Below are positions 1 through 7,285 of a DNA stretch of 33,488 bases, in pieces. The position numbers were made by a program, and so were the translations under genes. The stretch spans positions 1 through 33,488 of IMG/VR virus record IMGVR_UViG_3300048924_000213; one strand, written 5' to 3'. Positions within the stretch are counted from its first letter, which is position 1; each line of letters opens with the position of its first letter. The notes beneath the pieces are model-generated. The model saw nothing but the letters and a program-made list of their open reading frames with translations, was not told the DNA's origin and made no database searches. The stretch is from a virus.

Positions 1-2
1 TC

Positions 3-47
3 GCAAACAGCGCGGTCCAGGCCGCTGTGCGTTTCAAGGCTGATTGA
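3..47 (+). CDS. C-terminal end of an unidentified host gene (partial)
   Basis: The frame starting at base 3 reads 14 codons and ends at TGA 45-47; the last residues are AVRFKAD. It lies outside the prophage, beyond the rplS terminator, so it belongs to the host neighbour that converges on rplS. The other two frames also hit stops within the first 60 bases, so this frame is chosen only because its residues look like an ordinary protein tail. The remote possibility of a chemotaxis-receptor tail (Ala/Val-rich, then RF) cannot be tested on 14 residues. Confidence 0.35.
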   Translation, partial: ANSAVQAAVRFKAD

Positions 48-136
48 TGCAGTGCGTTATTCACTTACCCTCCGCTAGAGAGCGGCTATTGTAAATGATT
101 TATGAAACGAAGGTTAACAAGCGGCGGGGATTTACA

Positions 137-169
137 TAAAAAAGGGCCGGCCTTGCGGCCAGCCCTTTT
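137..169 (-). terminator. Native rplS terminator, now separated from rplS by the prophage
   Basis: Read on the minus strand, an AAAAGGGC-T-GGCC arm pairs with GGCC-G-GCCCTTTT around a GCAA loop (12-13 bp with one T-G wobble), followed by a run of T. It lies about 25 bases downstream of the rplS stop copy left in attL, so before integration it would have ended the rplS operon. It now probably terminates transcription leaving the prophage leftward from the cI-int-membrane gene operon. Confidence 0.85.
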
Positions 170-184
170 AACAGGATGTTGCTT

Positions 185-207
185 AAGCGAGTCTTAGTTC
201 AGACGCT
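185..207. repeat. attL: attL core, direct repeat of attR, containing the rplS stop codon
   Basis: These 23 bases are identical to 33363-33385. The copy contains the complement of the last rplS codons (RLN then TAA; stop complement at 194-196). Identity ends at 208 (T here, C at 33386) and before 185. The crossover therefore lies within this block, and the complete rplS is preserved at the other junction. Confidence 0.93.
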
Positions 208-321
208 TTTAACCCATCACATTGATAAATATATATTTTTTATTATAAACAGTTAGTTATATGTATCTCTGGTGCAGCCAAATGCGGTCAAAAACATGCT
301 CTGTGGGCAGGATGTGGACAT
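208..321. promoter_or_regulatory. attL arm region with paired candidate integrase arm sites (302-309, 313-320)
   Basis: This gene-free stretch starts very AT-rich (217-260), suitable for bending by IHF, although no clean IHF consensus was found. It then carries two direct repeats, TGTGGGCA (302-309) and TGTGGACA (313-320), 11 bp apart, one helical turn. The same pair, CGTGGGCA and CATGGACA, again 11 bp apart and on the same strand, lies beside attR at 33275-33293. Flanking the core on both sides is what arm-type Int sites of P2-like phages do. The assignment is inferred from position and repetition. Confidence 0.55.
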
Positions 322-1167
322 TTATGTCTTAGGTCTGAGCGCCTCTATTGCTTTAACGAGAACTTCCAGTTCACCTTTCTCCAATTTTTTTGACTCCAAG
401 ATGTCTAAAGTTTGTCCATCGATTAGCTTTTCAGCATTTGATTTTAATGCAAACTTTTCAACAAAACCTAAGACTTCTTCAGGCTTGGCTTTTTCTATTA
501 TTAACTTCAATATTAATAAGTTTTCCTCTCTTGATCTCTTTAGGGACTCATAATATCTAAATTCATCCATTGTAGATCTATACTGCTTAAGAAAATAAAA
601 TGAAATAAATTCAATAAAAAACAATATCCCAAATTTTGGAGCGTAATGTAATAACTCTGATTTAAAATCCGATTGAATATTATCAATTGTTACTTGCGCA
701 TAAAAAAACAGCAAACCAGCAACAGCGAAGGTGACCCCCATCATCAAATAAACTACACCTCGATTAAATATTGATTTTGATAAATCCTCCGACGACTTAC
801 AAAGATGTGCCATGTAGGCTATCGGACTATCCTTCACCCCTTTAGGGGGTAAAAATTTAGAAATATCAATAGGTTTAAAACGAAAAATAGTTAGAAATGC
901 ATCCTGAAATGGTGATGTTTTACTAATTATTGTATATGCCAATGGCACTAGCATTACCGCAACAGACGAAAAGAGAATGCTCAAATAAGATATATCCATT
1001 GTGCCGTATTTACTTTTCGAAGTAAAAATATCAACCAACGATGTATATCTAAAGATTATAAAGGAAATAAGAAACCACATGAAAAGTTCAAAAACATTAA
1101 CCTTCCCCATGATATACTTTTCATAATAGGTATATTCAGTTATCTCATCACTCACTTTCATCACCAT
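322..1167 (-). CDS. Four-TM membrane protein of unknown function, cargo in the lysogeny operon
   Basis: A 281-residue protein I do not recognise. Hydrophobic segments at about residues 26-42, 59-81, 137-158 and 177-194 predict four membrane spans. They are followed by a soluble, charged, probably helical C-terminal domain (about 198-281) rich in Lys, Glu and Leu. The gene is AT-rich compared with the phage core. Its start overlaps the end of int by 20 bases (second possible ATG six bases later, at 1161), so translation is probably coupled and the gene should be expressed in the lysogen with cI and int. P2 has no gene here. Position and expression suggest an exclusion, immunity or abortive-infection role, but this is inference; no enzymatic motif is visible. 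Confidence 0.8.
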   Translation of the reverse strand: MVMKVSDEITEYTYYEKYIMGKVNVFELFMWFLISFIIFRYTSLVDIFTSKSKYGTMDISYLSILFSSVAVMLVPLAYTIISKTSPFQDAFLTIFRFKPIDISKFLPPKGVKDSPIAYMAHLCKSSEDLSKSIFNRGVVYLMMGVTFAVAGLLFFYAQVTIDNIQSDFKSELLHYAPKFGILFFIEFISFYFLKQYRSTMDEFRYYESLKRSREENLLILKLIIEKAKPEEVLGFVEKFALKSNAEKLIDGQTLDILESKKLEKGELEVLVKAIEALRPKT

Positions 1168-2185
1168 TAATATTTGAAATTGGATTATATAATACAGCTT
1201 CTTCTAAATGTTCGGGTGCAAAATGTGCGTACCGCATCGTTTCTCTGATATTTGCATGGCCTAAAATTCGCTGGAGTACAATAATATTGCCACCATTCAT
1301 CATAAAATGACTCGCGAACGTGTGGCGTAATACGTGTGTCTTCTGCCCTTCAGCCAACTGTATATCGGTAAGAGCAAGCATTTTCTTGAACTCCTGATAG
1401 CATGGATGAAACATTCTCCCCTGCAGAGGAGACAACTCGTCATAGAGCCACCGAGGGATCGGAACCGTGCGGTTCTTCTTTCCCTTCGTTTTTGTAAAAG
1501 TCAGCTTGTGGGGTGAAAGTTGCGAATGCGTAAGACGTTCGGCTTCACTCCATCGGGCACCGGTTGCAAGGCATACCTTGACGATGCGTGTTAAGTAAAT
1601 CTTGCCGTAAGACTCACATGCATCGAGCAATTCGCGAATTTGCGCCTGAGTTAGCCATGACATTTCTTTTTCAGCTTCTTTGAAAACCCTAACGCCTTCA
1701 AGAGGGTTCGGCAGCTCCCACTCACCTAATCTTTTAAGCTCATTGAATACAGCTACAAGGTATTGCTGTTCCCTATTAACGGTAATAGGTTTGGCGATCC
1801 ACTTTTCTGGGTTCGCGTGGTAGCCATTGTCTATTTCGCCTTTCAGTCGCTTATCACGATAGTGAGCAAAATCTTTGGCAGTGAGTTGGGCCGCAATGGG
1901 ATCCCCTAAACCACGGCAAACAATATGTAGTTTGGCTAACCTAGATTTACTGGCCTCTAGCGACTGGCCATGTAGATTATGCCAAAGCTCAATAAGTTCA
2001 CTCAGACGTCGACGGTCTTCCTTCTCCCCCATCCACGGTTTTTTTTGAGCCTCTTCGCGATAATATTGCTCGTAAGCTACCGCCTCACCTTTGGTCGAGA
2101 ACTTCTTCCGTACGCGACGGCTTTCGGCACCGTCAACACGGAAATCACAAAGCCACTCACCCGAAGCCATTTTTTTTACAGACAT
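1148..2185 (-). CDS. int: P2-type site-specific tyrosine integrase
   Basis: This 345-residue recombinase catalyses integration at, and with the Cox/Apl protein excision from, the rplS 3' end. The tyrosine-recombinase residues are visible: Arg211 (ATGARWSEA), a Lys in the beta-hairpin near 232-237, His284 and Arg287 (HVLRHTF), His310 (LGHAN) and nucleophile Tyr319 (MRYAHF). The N-terminal 60 residues (DFRVDG, then KKFSTKGEA) form the arm-binding domain and residues 60-170 the core-binding SAM-like domain. The gene begins two bases after the cI stop and overlaps the membrane-protein gene downstream, so cI, int and that gene form one leftward operon. Length matches P2 Int (about 337 aa). Confidence 0.97.
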   Translation of the reverse strand: MSVKKMASGEWLCDFRVDGAESRRVRKKFSTKGEAVAYEQYYREEAQKKPWMGEKEDRRRLSELIELWHNLHGQSLEASKSRLAKLHIVCRGLGDPIAAQLTAKDFAHYRDKRLKGEIDNGYHANPEKWIAKPITVNREQQYLVAVFNELKRLGEWELPNPLEGVRVFKEAEKEMSWLTQAQIRELLDACESYGKIYLTRIVKVCLATGARWSEAERLTHSQLSPHKLTFTKTKGKKNRTVPIPRWLYDELSPLQGRMFHPCYQEFKKMLALTDIQLAEGQKTHVLRHTFASHFMMNGGNIIVLQRILGHANIRETMRYAHFAPEHLEEAVLYNPISNINGDESE

Positions 2186-2187
2186 GT

Positions 2188-3039
2188 TTAGAGACCAGAA
2201 GTCAAAGTGACAATTACACGCCCCTCAGAGCGGACTTCATTTTGATGGCATGTAAATTCAATACCACCATCGACATTACATGCTTTGATTTGATTTCCTG
2301 GCAGGCGGGAAACGTTATAAACATCAATGTCTTTGTCGATATTGAGCAGCAGCACCCCAGATGACAACTCAAGGCGGTCCATATCTACAATCCACGAATG
2401 CTTCCCTCGGGAAACATACGCAGGGGTTTTGATTTGTTCAGTCACAAGCGACTTATCGGCGACCCACATACCTTTCTTTTTCAATTGACCGGCAAAAAGC
2501 TCGAGATGCTCCATTTCACGAAGATGCCCATGAAGGATCGCTTCATTGAATATTTCGCCCTCACCTGTAGCCAACCATTTCAGGTTAACGCCAGTATCAA
2601 GAGCGCAGGTTACAACGACATCGCCAGGGAAATAATCTCTTCGAATCCATGTACTGATGGTTCCAGACGACAATCCAAAAAGATCCCCCAACTGCTTCTG
2701 CATTGTGAAGCCATAAGCGGCAAGCATTCGCTGTAAAACGGCCTTTCCACCAGAACTAAGAACTCGTTCGTACAGCTCTAAGCCATGGGGACTAAAATCA
2801 GATCCCACCCCGGAATTTGCATTTGCAAGTTTCCCCGTCACTAACCAAGATAGGTTTGCTCCGGTTTCAAGGGTGCACTGAATTACATAATTCCCAGGAA
2901 CACTACCTCTTGTAACCCAATTATTGATAGTCGATAGCGGCACAGACAAGAGTTCTGCCAGTTCGCCTCGATTTTTAGCACCATAGGAAACCACTATTCT
3001 TTCAAGCACTTCCTTAGCATCATCAAAATTGAGAGCCAT
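2188..3039 (-). CDS. cI: 186 CI-like lysogeny repressor with two tandem HTH domains
   Basis: This 283-residue repressor should hold the early rightward promoter shut and bind at 3042-3082. Residues about 7-70 form a CI-type helix-turn-helix domain (GELAELLSVPLSTINNWV, then WLVTGK). Residues about 96-160 repeat it (KQLGDLFGLSSGTISTWI, then WLATGE) with roughly 40% identity. The rest (about 170-283) resembles the oligomerisation domain of 186 CI. No LexA-type Ala-Gly cleavage site or obvious Ser/Lys dyad is seen, so induction probably needs an antirepressor. 186 CI is 192 aa with one HTH; the extra length here is the duplicated domain. The start sits just left of the operator repeats and int follows after two bases. 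Confidence 0.93.
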   Translation of the reverse strand: MALNFDDAKEVLERIVVSYGAKNRGELAELLSVPLSTINNWVTRGSVPGNYVIQCTLETGANLSWLVTGKLANANSGVGSDFSPHGLELYERVLSSGGKAVLQRMLAAYGFTMQKQLGDLFGLSSGTISTWIRRDYFPGDVVVTCALDTGVNLKWLATGEGEIFNEAILHGHLREMEHLELFAGQLKKKGMWVADKSLVTEQIKTPAYVSRGKHSWIVDMDRLELSSGVLLLNIDKDIDVYNVSRLPGNQIKACNVDGGIEFTCHQNEVRSEGRVIVTLTSGL

Positions 3040-3041
3040 AA

Positions 3042-3082
3042 AATCCCCTAAAGAGCTTTACATAATCCCATAAAGAGATTTA
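3042..3082. promoter_or_regulatory. Candidate CI operator: two 19-bp direct repeats 22 bp apart
   Basis: Bases 3042-3060 and 3064-3082 share 17 of 19 positions, pattern AATCCCmTAAAGAGmTTTA, with starts 22 bp apart (two helical turns). Each core has dyad character (TAAAG/CTTTA in the first copy, TAAA/TTTA in the second). They lie directly upstream of the cI start and before the early operon, where 186 and P2 repressors bind. Binding by this protein is inferred. Confidence 0.65.
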
Positions 3083-3101
3083 GTATCGCTTTCACATTAA
3101 A

Positions 3102-3118
3102 AATGCACGCCAATGCAC
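3102..3118. promoter_or_regulatory. Candidate Cox/Apl sites: AATGCAC repeated at 10-bp spacing
   Basis: The heptamer AATGCAC occurs at 3102-3108 and again at 3112-3118, one helical turn apart, between the putative operators and the Cox/Apl gene. 186 Apl is known to bind repeats spaced 10-11 bp between the divergent lytic and lysogenic promoters. Only two copies are seen here and none was recognised at attL or attR. Confidence 0.35.
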
Positions 3119-3149
3119 TGAAATAACACTTAACCGAGGATGATCACTT

Positions 3150-3374
3150 ATGACTCCACAAATTGCAATCCCGTCCGGCGCAGATCTTATGACTTATGAC
3201 GAATTCGCTGAACGCTACGGCTACAGCATTCGCACTGTAAAACAGATGGTTACTGATGGTGACCTTCTGCTGATGCCACGCAAAAAAGACGGTGGAGCCG
3301 CTCGCATCAACATGGTTGCCTTCCGTGCACGACTTCTCGCTCAAGGCCTAAATTGCCGCTACGTAGCCGCCTGA
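3150..3374 (+). CDS. Cox/Apl-like excisionase and early-switch regulator
   Basis: This 74-residue small DNA-binding protein is the first gene of the rightward early operon. Residues about 15-65 fit a MerR/excisionase-like winged helix: YDEFAERYGYSIRTVKQMV, then a basic wing (PRKKDGG) and an RINMVAF segment. In P2 and 186 the equivalent protein (Cox, Apl) represses the lysogenic promoter and directs Int towards excision. A GAGG element lies upstream of the ATG. Cox (91 aa) and Apl (87 aa) are slightly longer, and identity to either is not obvious, so I give no symbol. Confidence 0.85.
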   Translation: MTPQIAIPSGADLMTYDEFAERYGYSIRTVKQMVTDGDLLLMPRKKDGGAARINMVAFRARLLAQGLNCRYVAA

Positions 3375-3409
3375 ACAACTCGATTATTTAAGCTAACGAG
3401 GAAAAGCGC

Positions 3410-3919
3410 ATGTTTGATTTTCAAGTTTCCAAACATCCCCACTACGACGAAGCGTGCCGGGCTTTCGCGCAGCGTCACAACATGGCGAAGCTGTCAGAGC
3501 GCGCGGGGATGAATGTTCAAACGTTACGTAACAAGCTCAACCCGGAGCAGCCTCACCAGTTCACACCACCAGAGTTATGGCTAGTGACTGACCTGACCGA
3601 AGACTCAACACTCGTCGATGGTTTTCTGGCTCAGATCCATTGTCTACCATGCGTGCCGGTTAACGAACTGGCGAAAGACAAATTGCAGTCCTACGTCATG
3701 CGCGCCATGAGTGAACTCGGCGAACTGGCAAGCGGCGCAGTTTCAACTGAACGCCTGACCTCAGCTCGTAAGAGCACCATGATTGAAAGTGTTAATGCCG
3801 GTATTCGTATGCTCTCGCTTTCGGCCCTCGCTTTACAGGCTCGCCTTCAGGCTAATCCCGCAATGGCAAGTGCGGTTGATACCGTTAGTGGTATTGGCGC
3901 GTCCTTCGGTCTTATGTGA
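3410..3919 (+). CDS. cII: CII-like lysogeny establishment protein
   Basis: 169 residues, the same length as 186 CII. Near the N-terminus is a helix-turn-helix pattern (AKLSERAGMNVQTLRNKL, about 26-43) followed by PEQPHQFTPPELWLVTDLT, typical of the phage regulatory CII family. In 186, CII activates the promoter that drives initial cI-int transcription. A long helical C-terminal half (about 90-169, Ala/Leu/Met-rich) probably oligomerises. It is preceded by a GAGGAAAAG ribosome binding site. Position directly after the Cox/Apl gene is conserved in 186-type phages. Confidence 0.9.
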   Translation: MFDFQVSKHPHYDEACRAFAQRHNMAKLSERAGMNVQTLRNKLNPEQPHQFTPPELWLVTDLTEDSTLVDGFLAQIHCLPCVPVNELAKDKLQSYVMRAMSELGELASGAVSTERLTSARKSTMIESVNAGIRMLSLSALALQARLQANPAMASAVDTVSGIGASFGLM

Positions 3920-3926
3920 GGTGGCT

Positions 3927-4127
3927 ATGTTGAAAAACGAACCCTCATTCGCCTCTCTTCTCGTTAAGCAAAGCCCGGCCATGCACTGCGGTCACGGCTG
4001 GATCATAGGGAAAGATGGCAAGCGCTGGCACCCGAGCCGCTCGCAGGCCGATTTACTGGCTGGTTTATCTTCCCGTTATGAGGAGAATTCATGGCTATCG
4101 AAGCTGTGCCACAAGCTGCGCCTTTAA
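3927..4127 (+). CDS. fil: Fil-like filamentation protein
   Basis: 66 residues starting at ATG 3927, seven bases after the CII-like stop and behind a GAGG site; longer upstream readings would overlap cII and are rejected. The N-terminal half carries the phrase ASLLVKQSPAMHCGHGW, then GKDGKRWHPSRSQADLL, which matches my memory of the 186 Fil family. Fil expression causes filamentation of host cells. The last 12 codons overlap the next gene. The C-terminal part is less characteristic. Confidence 0.78.
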   Translation: MLKNEPSFASLLVKQSPAMHCGHGWIIGKDGKRWHPSRSQADLLAGLSSRYEENSWLSKLCHKLRL

Positions 4128-4429
4128 TGGCCGGTGAGCGCCTGGCCGGTCTCAACTACGTTGCAGAGCTGCGAGCGAAACACTGGGGTGATAGCGGTAA
4201 AGAGCTTGAGCGCTTTGTTGCTGATATGCGTGATAAGCGCGATCCGTTCTTTGAAGAAAATAGCCGTGCTTTGTCCGCAATTTTCTATCTGGCGAAAATC
4301 CCAAATGCTCGCCATGAACTCAAATTAAGTGATCTGACTACTGAGGAGAAAAAAGCGCTTATTACAGCAATGAATCATTTTCGCGCAGTAGTGAGCTTAT
4401 TCCCAAAACGGCTAACCATGCCGAATTAA
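4091..4429 (+). CDS. DUF5347 family early phage protein
   Basis: A 112-residue protein that overlaps fil by 37 bases and is read from ATG 4091 behind GAGGAGA. Central features are AGERLAGLNYVAELRAKHWG, then RDKRDPFFEENSRALSAIF and FPKRLTMP, which I associate with DUF5347, a family found in P2-like replication regions. It occupies roughly the place of P2 gene B (helicase loader), but no ATPase motif or clear similarity to B is visible, so that role is only a possibility. Confidence 0.72.
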   Translation: MAIEAVPQAAPLMAGERLAGLNYVAELRAKHWGDSGKELERFVADMRDKRDPFFEENSRALSAIFYLAKIPNARHELKLSDLTTEEKKALITAMNHFRAVVSLFPKRLTMPN

Positions 4430-4497
4430 TCCAGACAGAAAAATTAATGGCGTAAACCCGCCGGGCATTTTATTGCCCGAAATCAGGAGAGTTACTT

Positions 4498-4725
4498 ATG
4501 CGAAATACCCAATCCCGTAGTTTTAAAACTGACAGCGATACGCTGGCCGTATTGCTGACAGATGCCAGAAAAGAAGAACGCAAAGACCGCGCCCTCGCTG
4601 TTTCAATCCGCCTTGAGGCACTGGCGATCCACATCACCAAAGAGGGCATGAACGGCACAGAAGCCGCTGAATTGCTGCGCCGCGAAGCCTGCCGCTTTGA
4701 GAACGAATCACAGGAGTTGCACTAA
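4498..4725 (+). CDS. DUF2732 family small early protein
   Basis: 75 residues, predicted almost wholly helical and charged. The segments LAVLLTDARKEERKDRA, RLEALAIHI and GTEAAELLRREACRFENES match the DUF2732 family of P2-like prophages. A CAGGAGAG ribosome binding site precedes it. Its stop TAA overlaps the next start (TAATG at 4723-4727), indicating coupling. Function is unknown; it lies in the replication operon. Confidence 0.8.
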   Translation: MRNTQSRSFKTDSDTLAVLLTDARKEERKDRALAVSIRLEALAIHITKEGMNGTEAAELLRREACRFENESQELH

Positions 4726-4946
4726 TGGCCGACGCAATGGATTTAGCACAACAGCGCGAGCAGGAAGACCGCGAGCGCCACATCAGCAATGCTCGCAGCC
4801 GTAACTCTGCACCGTCTCGCCTGCTGTGCGAAGAATGTGATGCACCCATTCCGGAGGCTCGACGTGTATCGATACCGGGTGTGATCTTTTGCGTTACCTG
4901 CCAGCAAATCACAGAGCTTAAATTAAAGCACTATCGGGGGGTATGA
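4725..4946 (+). CDS. DksA/TraR-type C4 zinc-finger protein
   Basis: 73 residues with an N-terminal helical stretch (DLAQQREQEDRERHI), then a four-cysteine zinc site: CEEC at about 35-38 and CVTC at about 56-59, with PIPEARR between. This matches the DksA/TraR family protein encoded by P2 (Orf82) and relatives. Such proteins can bind RNA polymerase in its secondary channel, but whether this one does is unknown. It is translationally coupled to the preceding gene and followed after one base by A. Confidence 0.88.
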   Translation: MADAMDLAQQREQEDRERHISNARSRNSAPSRLLCEECDAPIPEARRVSIPGVIFCVTCQQITELKLKHYRGV

Positions 4947-4947
4947 A

Positions 4948-7158
4948 TTGGCTATTCAGTTTGCTTACCCGTGGAATACTCCGGGGTCTGCATTAGCCAG
5001 CCCATATCTCACCTATGAGCAACAGCACCGCCGCGACAGAATGTTCGCGGCTTTGCTGCATGCGCGTAAGGCGCTTGCCCATCAGCCAGAGTGTGTGCGA
5101 TTTGAGGTTAACCGCACGGCTACCGTACTGGAGCAAACGCAGGGCAGTGAACGAGCCAATGCCTTTTTAATCAGCTTTTGCAAAAAGGCATTGCCGCGTC
5201 TCGAACTGGTCGCCAAAAAATATGAATCAACCGGCATCAGAAGCGACGTATCTGCCGCTGTTTTCGGCGGGCATTTTGATACTCAGCTAATGCAATATCT
5301 GGCATCACGCATTATGAATATGATTGCCAGATTTAACCGACTCCCGGATATGTCGCGCGCCGATATCGATCTGCTGGCCGGTGACATTGCGAATTTCATC
5401 CGCTCGGAGCTGGCACATATCGACGACGCCGGGTCTGGTGAACTCAAAACGCTTTATACCTGGTACATGCACGCCAGTTTTATCTCGCAACAATTCAATG
5501 TCACCCCTCCTCACTGGGATCGAGTAACAAAGAAATTCTTCGACAAAAATGACATTGCTCCCGCTGTGATCCGGATGTTTACCGAAACATGGTGGCGAGG
5601 CCGTCTGCGTCGTGTCGCGTCTGCGTGGCGCGAACATCTGCAAATTGCTGTCGGTAATGTCAGTAAGAAAAAACATGTCTATGCGAGTAAGAACTGCGTA
5701 ACTGACTGGCGCGAGCAAAAGCGTCGAACGCGTGAGTTTCTCAAGGGGCTTGAGCTTGAGGATGAAGAAGGCAACCGGATTAGCCTGATTGAAAAATACG
5801 ACGGCTCGATCGCCAATCCTGCGATCCGCCGTTGTGAGCTCATGACGCGCATTCGAGGCTTCGAAAATATCTGCAATGACCTCGGCTATGTCGGCGAATT
5901 TTACACACTCACTGCACCATCCAAATATCACGCCACAACCAAAGCGGGATACCGTAACAGCAAATGGAAAGGAGCAAACCCGTCAGATACGCAGGGTTAT
6001 CTCACCAGTCTCTGGGCGCGCATCAGGGCGAAACTGCATCGGGAAGACATCCGCATTTTCGGCATACGTGTCGCCGAACCGCATCATGACGCAACCCCTC
6101 ACTGGCACATGCTCATGTTTATGTTGCCAGAAGATGTGGAGCGGGTTCGCCGCGTCATTCGTGATTACGCGTGGCAGGAAGATAGCCACGAGCTGAAAAG
6201 CGACAAAGCCAAAAAAGCGCGCTTTCACGCCGAAGCGATTGACCCGGAGAAAGGCAGTGCGACCGGCTATGTTGCTAAATACATCTCGAAAAATATCGAC
6301 GGTTACGCTCTTGATGACGAGACCGATGACGAGAGCGGTGAGTTACTCAAAGAGACTGCACCCGCTGTTTCTGCGTGGGCGGCTCGCTGGCATATTCGTC
6401 AGTTTCAATTTATCGGCGGTGCGCCGGTAACGGTTTACCGTGAGTTGCGTCGTCTTGCTGATACAGAAATAGCGCACGGCCTGAGCGTTGAATTTGCTGC
6501 TGTGCATGATGCCGCTGATGCTGGCGATTGGGCCGGTTACGTTAATGCTCAAGGTGGCCCATTTGTTCGCCGTGACGATCTGCAGGTGCGCACGCTGTAC
6601 GAACCGCGTGATGAGTTCAACCAGTATGGAGAGGAAATGGTTTGCATCCGTGGTGTATACGATTCTGAGGTCGGAGCTGGCACCCCAATTTTGACTCGCC
6701 TGACGCAGTGGAAGATTGTTCCCAAGCGTGCCGTTGATTTGGCCGTTGACGTTAAGGGCGCGACCGCGCCCTCTCGGAGTTCTGTCAATAACTGTACGGA
6801 GGAGGAAAATGCCCTACCCAAACTTGATCTAACCAAACCACTAAGTCGGCATGAAAGGCGGCAGCTTACAAACCGACTCAGGGTGAAAAAGCCAGTTCAG
6901 CATCGAAAATTTACTCACGGTAGAGCTGAAAAGAGTGAAGCAATAGAGAGGATAGCCGAAGAGGTACATCTAACCACCGGCATAACCATAAGCCGAGGCG
7001 AAGCTCTGCACCTAATGGCCGGAGGAACAAGCGTCATTGACGGTCATTGGCGAAGAGGAACGGCTAAAGGCGAACTCTTCTCTGCAAGCCCATCTTATGG
7101 TGTAAAAGCCGAAAGAATTCTTAGGCGCGTCTACGCTCTCGCCGAAAAATCGAGGTAA
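4948..7158 (+). CDS. A: Replication initiation endonuclease A (rolling circle)
   Basis: 736 residues (P2 A is 761), Phage_GPA family. It nicks one strand at the phage origin, stays bound to the 5' end through tyrosine and starts rolling-circle replication with host Rep helicase. Visible signatures are the HUH-type metal motif ATPHWHM (His385, His387) and the catalytic pair Tyr441 and Tyr445 in GYVAKYISKNID, matching P2 Tyr450/Tyr454. The reading frame begins with TTG at 4948 behind GGGGGG; an ATG five bases earlier is out of frame. The C-terminal 100 residues, after a basic stretch (LSRHERRQLTNRLRVKK), are less conserved and more AT-rich. The P2 ori lies inside A; I could not place it here. 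Confidence 0.96.
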   Translation: MAIQFAYPWNTPGSALASPYLTYEQQHRRDRMFAALLHARKALAHQPECVRFEVNRTATVLEQTQGSERANAFLISFCKKALPRLELVAKKYESTGIRSDVSAAVFGGHFDTQLMQYLASRIMNMIARFNRLPDMSRADIDLLAGDIANFIRSELAHIDDAGSGELKTLYTWYMHASFISQQFNVTPPHWDRVTKKFFDKNDIAPAVIRMFTETWWRGRLRRVASAWREHLQIAVGNVSKKKHVYASKNCVTDWREQKRRTREFLKGLELEDEEGNRISLIEKYDGSIANPAIRRCELMTRIRGFENICNDLGYVGEFYTLTAPSKYHATTKAGYRNSKWKGANPSDTQGYLTSLWARIRAKLHREDIRIFGIRVAEPHHDATPHWHMLMFMLPEDVERVRRVIRDYAWQEDSHELKSDKAKKARFHAEAIDPEKGSATGYVAKYISKNIDGYALDDETDDESGELLKETAPAVSAWAARWHIRQFQFIGGAPVTVYRELRRLADTEIAHGLSVEFAAVHDAADAGDWAGYVNAQGGPFVRRDDLQVRTLYEPRDEFNQYGEEMVCIRGVYDSEVGAGTPILTRLTQWKIVPKRAVDLAVDVKGATAPSRSSVNNCTEEENALPKLDLTKPLSRHERRQLTNRLRVKKPVQHRKFTHGRAEKSEAIERIAEEVHLTTGITISRGEALHLMAGGTSVIDGHWRRGTAKGELFSASPSYGVKAERILRRVYALAEKSR

Positions 7159-7243
7159 AAATAAACACTAATTTTCATCGATATCATGTACATACATAAC
7201 ATTAAACACGATCTTTTACTTCACATTTTCAATATAAACATGA

Positions 7244-7263
7244 TACTGTACAAACATACAGTA
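7244..7263 (+). promoter_or_regulatory. LexA box upstream of a 60-aa ORF
   Basis: TACTGTACAAACATACAGTA keeps both CTG and CAG half-sites with exactly 10 bases between and flanking TA on both sides, very close to the LexA consensus. It ends 22 bases before the ATG at 7286. In phage 186 a LexA-controlled promoter at the same map position drives the antirepressor gene tum, which makes that phage inducible by DNA damage. Confidence 0.85.
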
Positions 7264-7285
7264 AAAATCCTTTGGGAGGGAATTC

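Noticed and set aside
272-553. 93-aa ORF on the plus strand near attL
   Set aside because: It lies antisense to the 3' end of the membrane-protein gene, has no convincing ribosome site and no recognisable domain.
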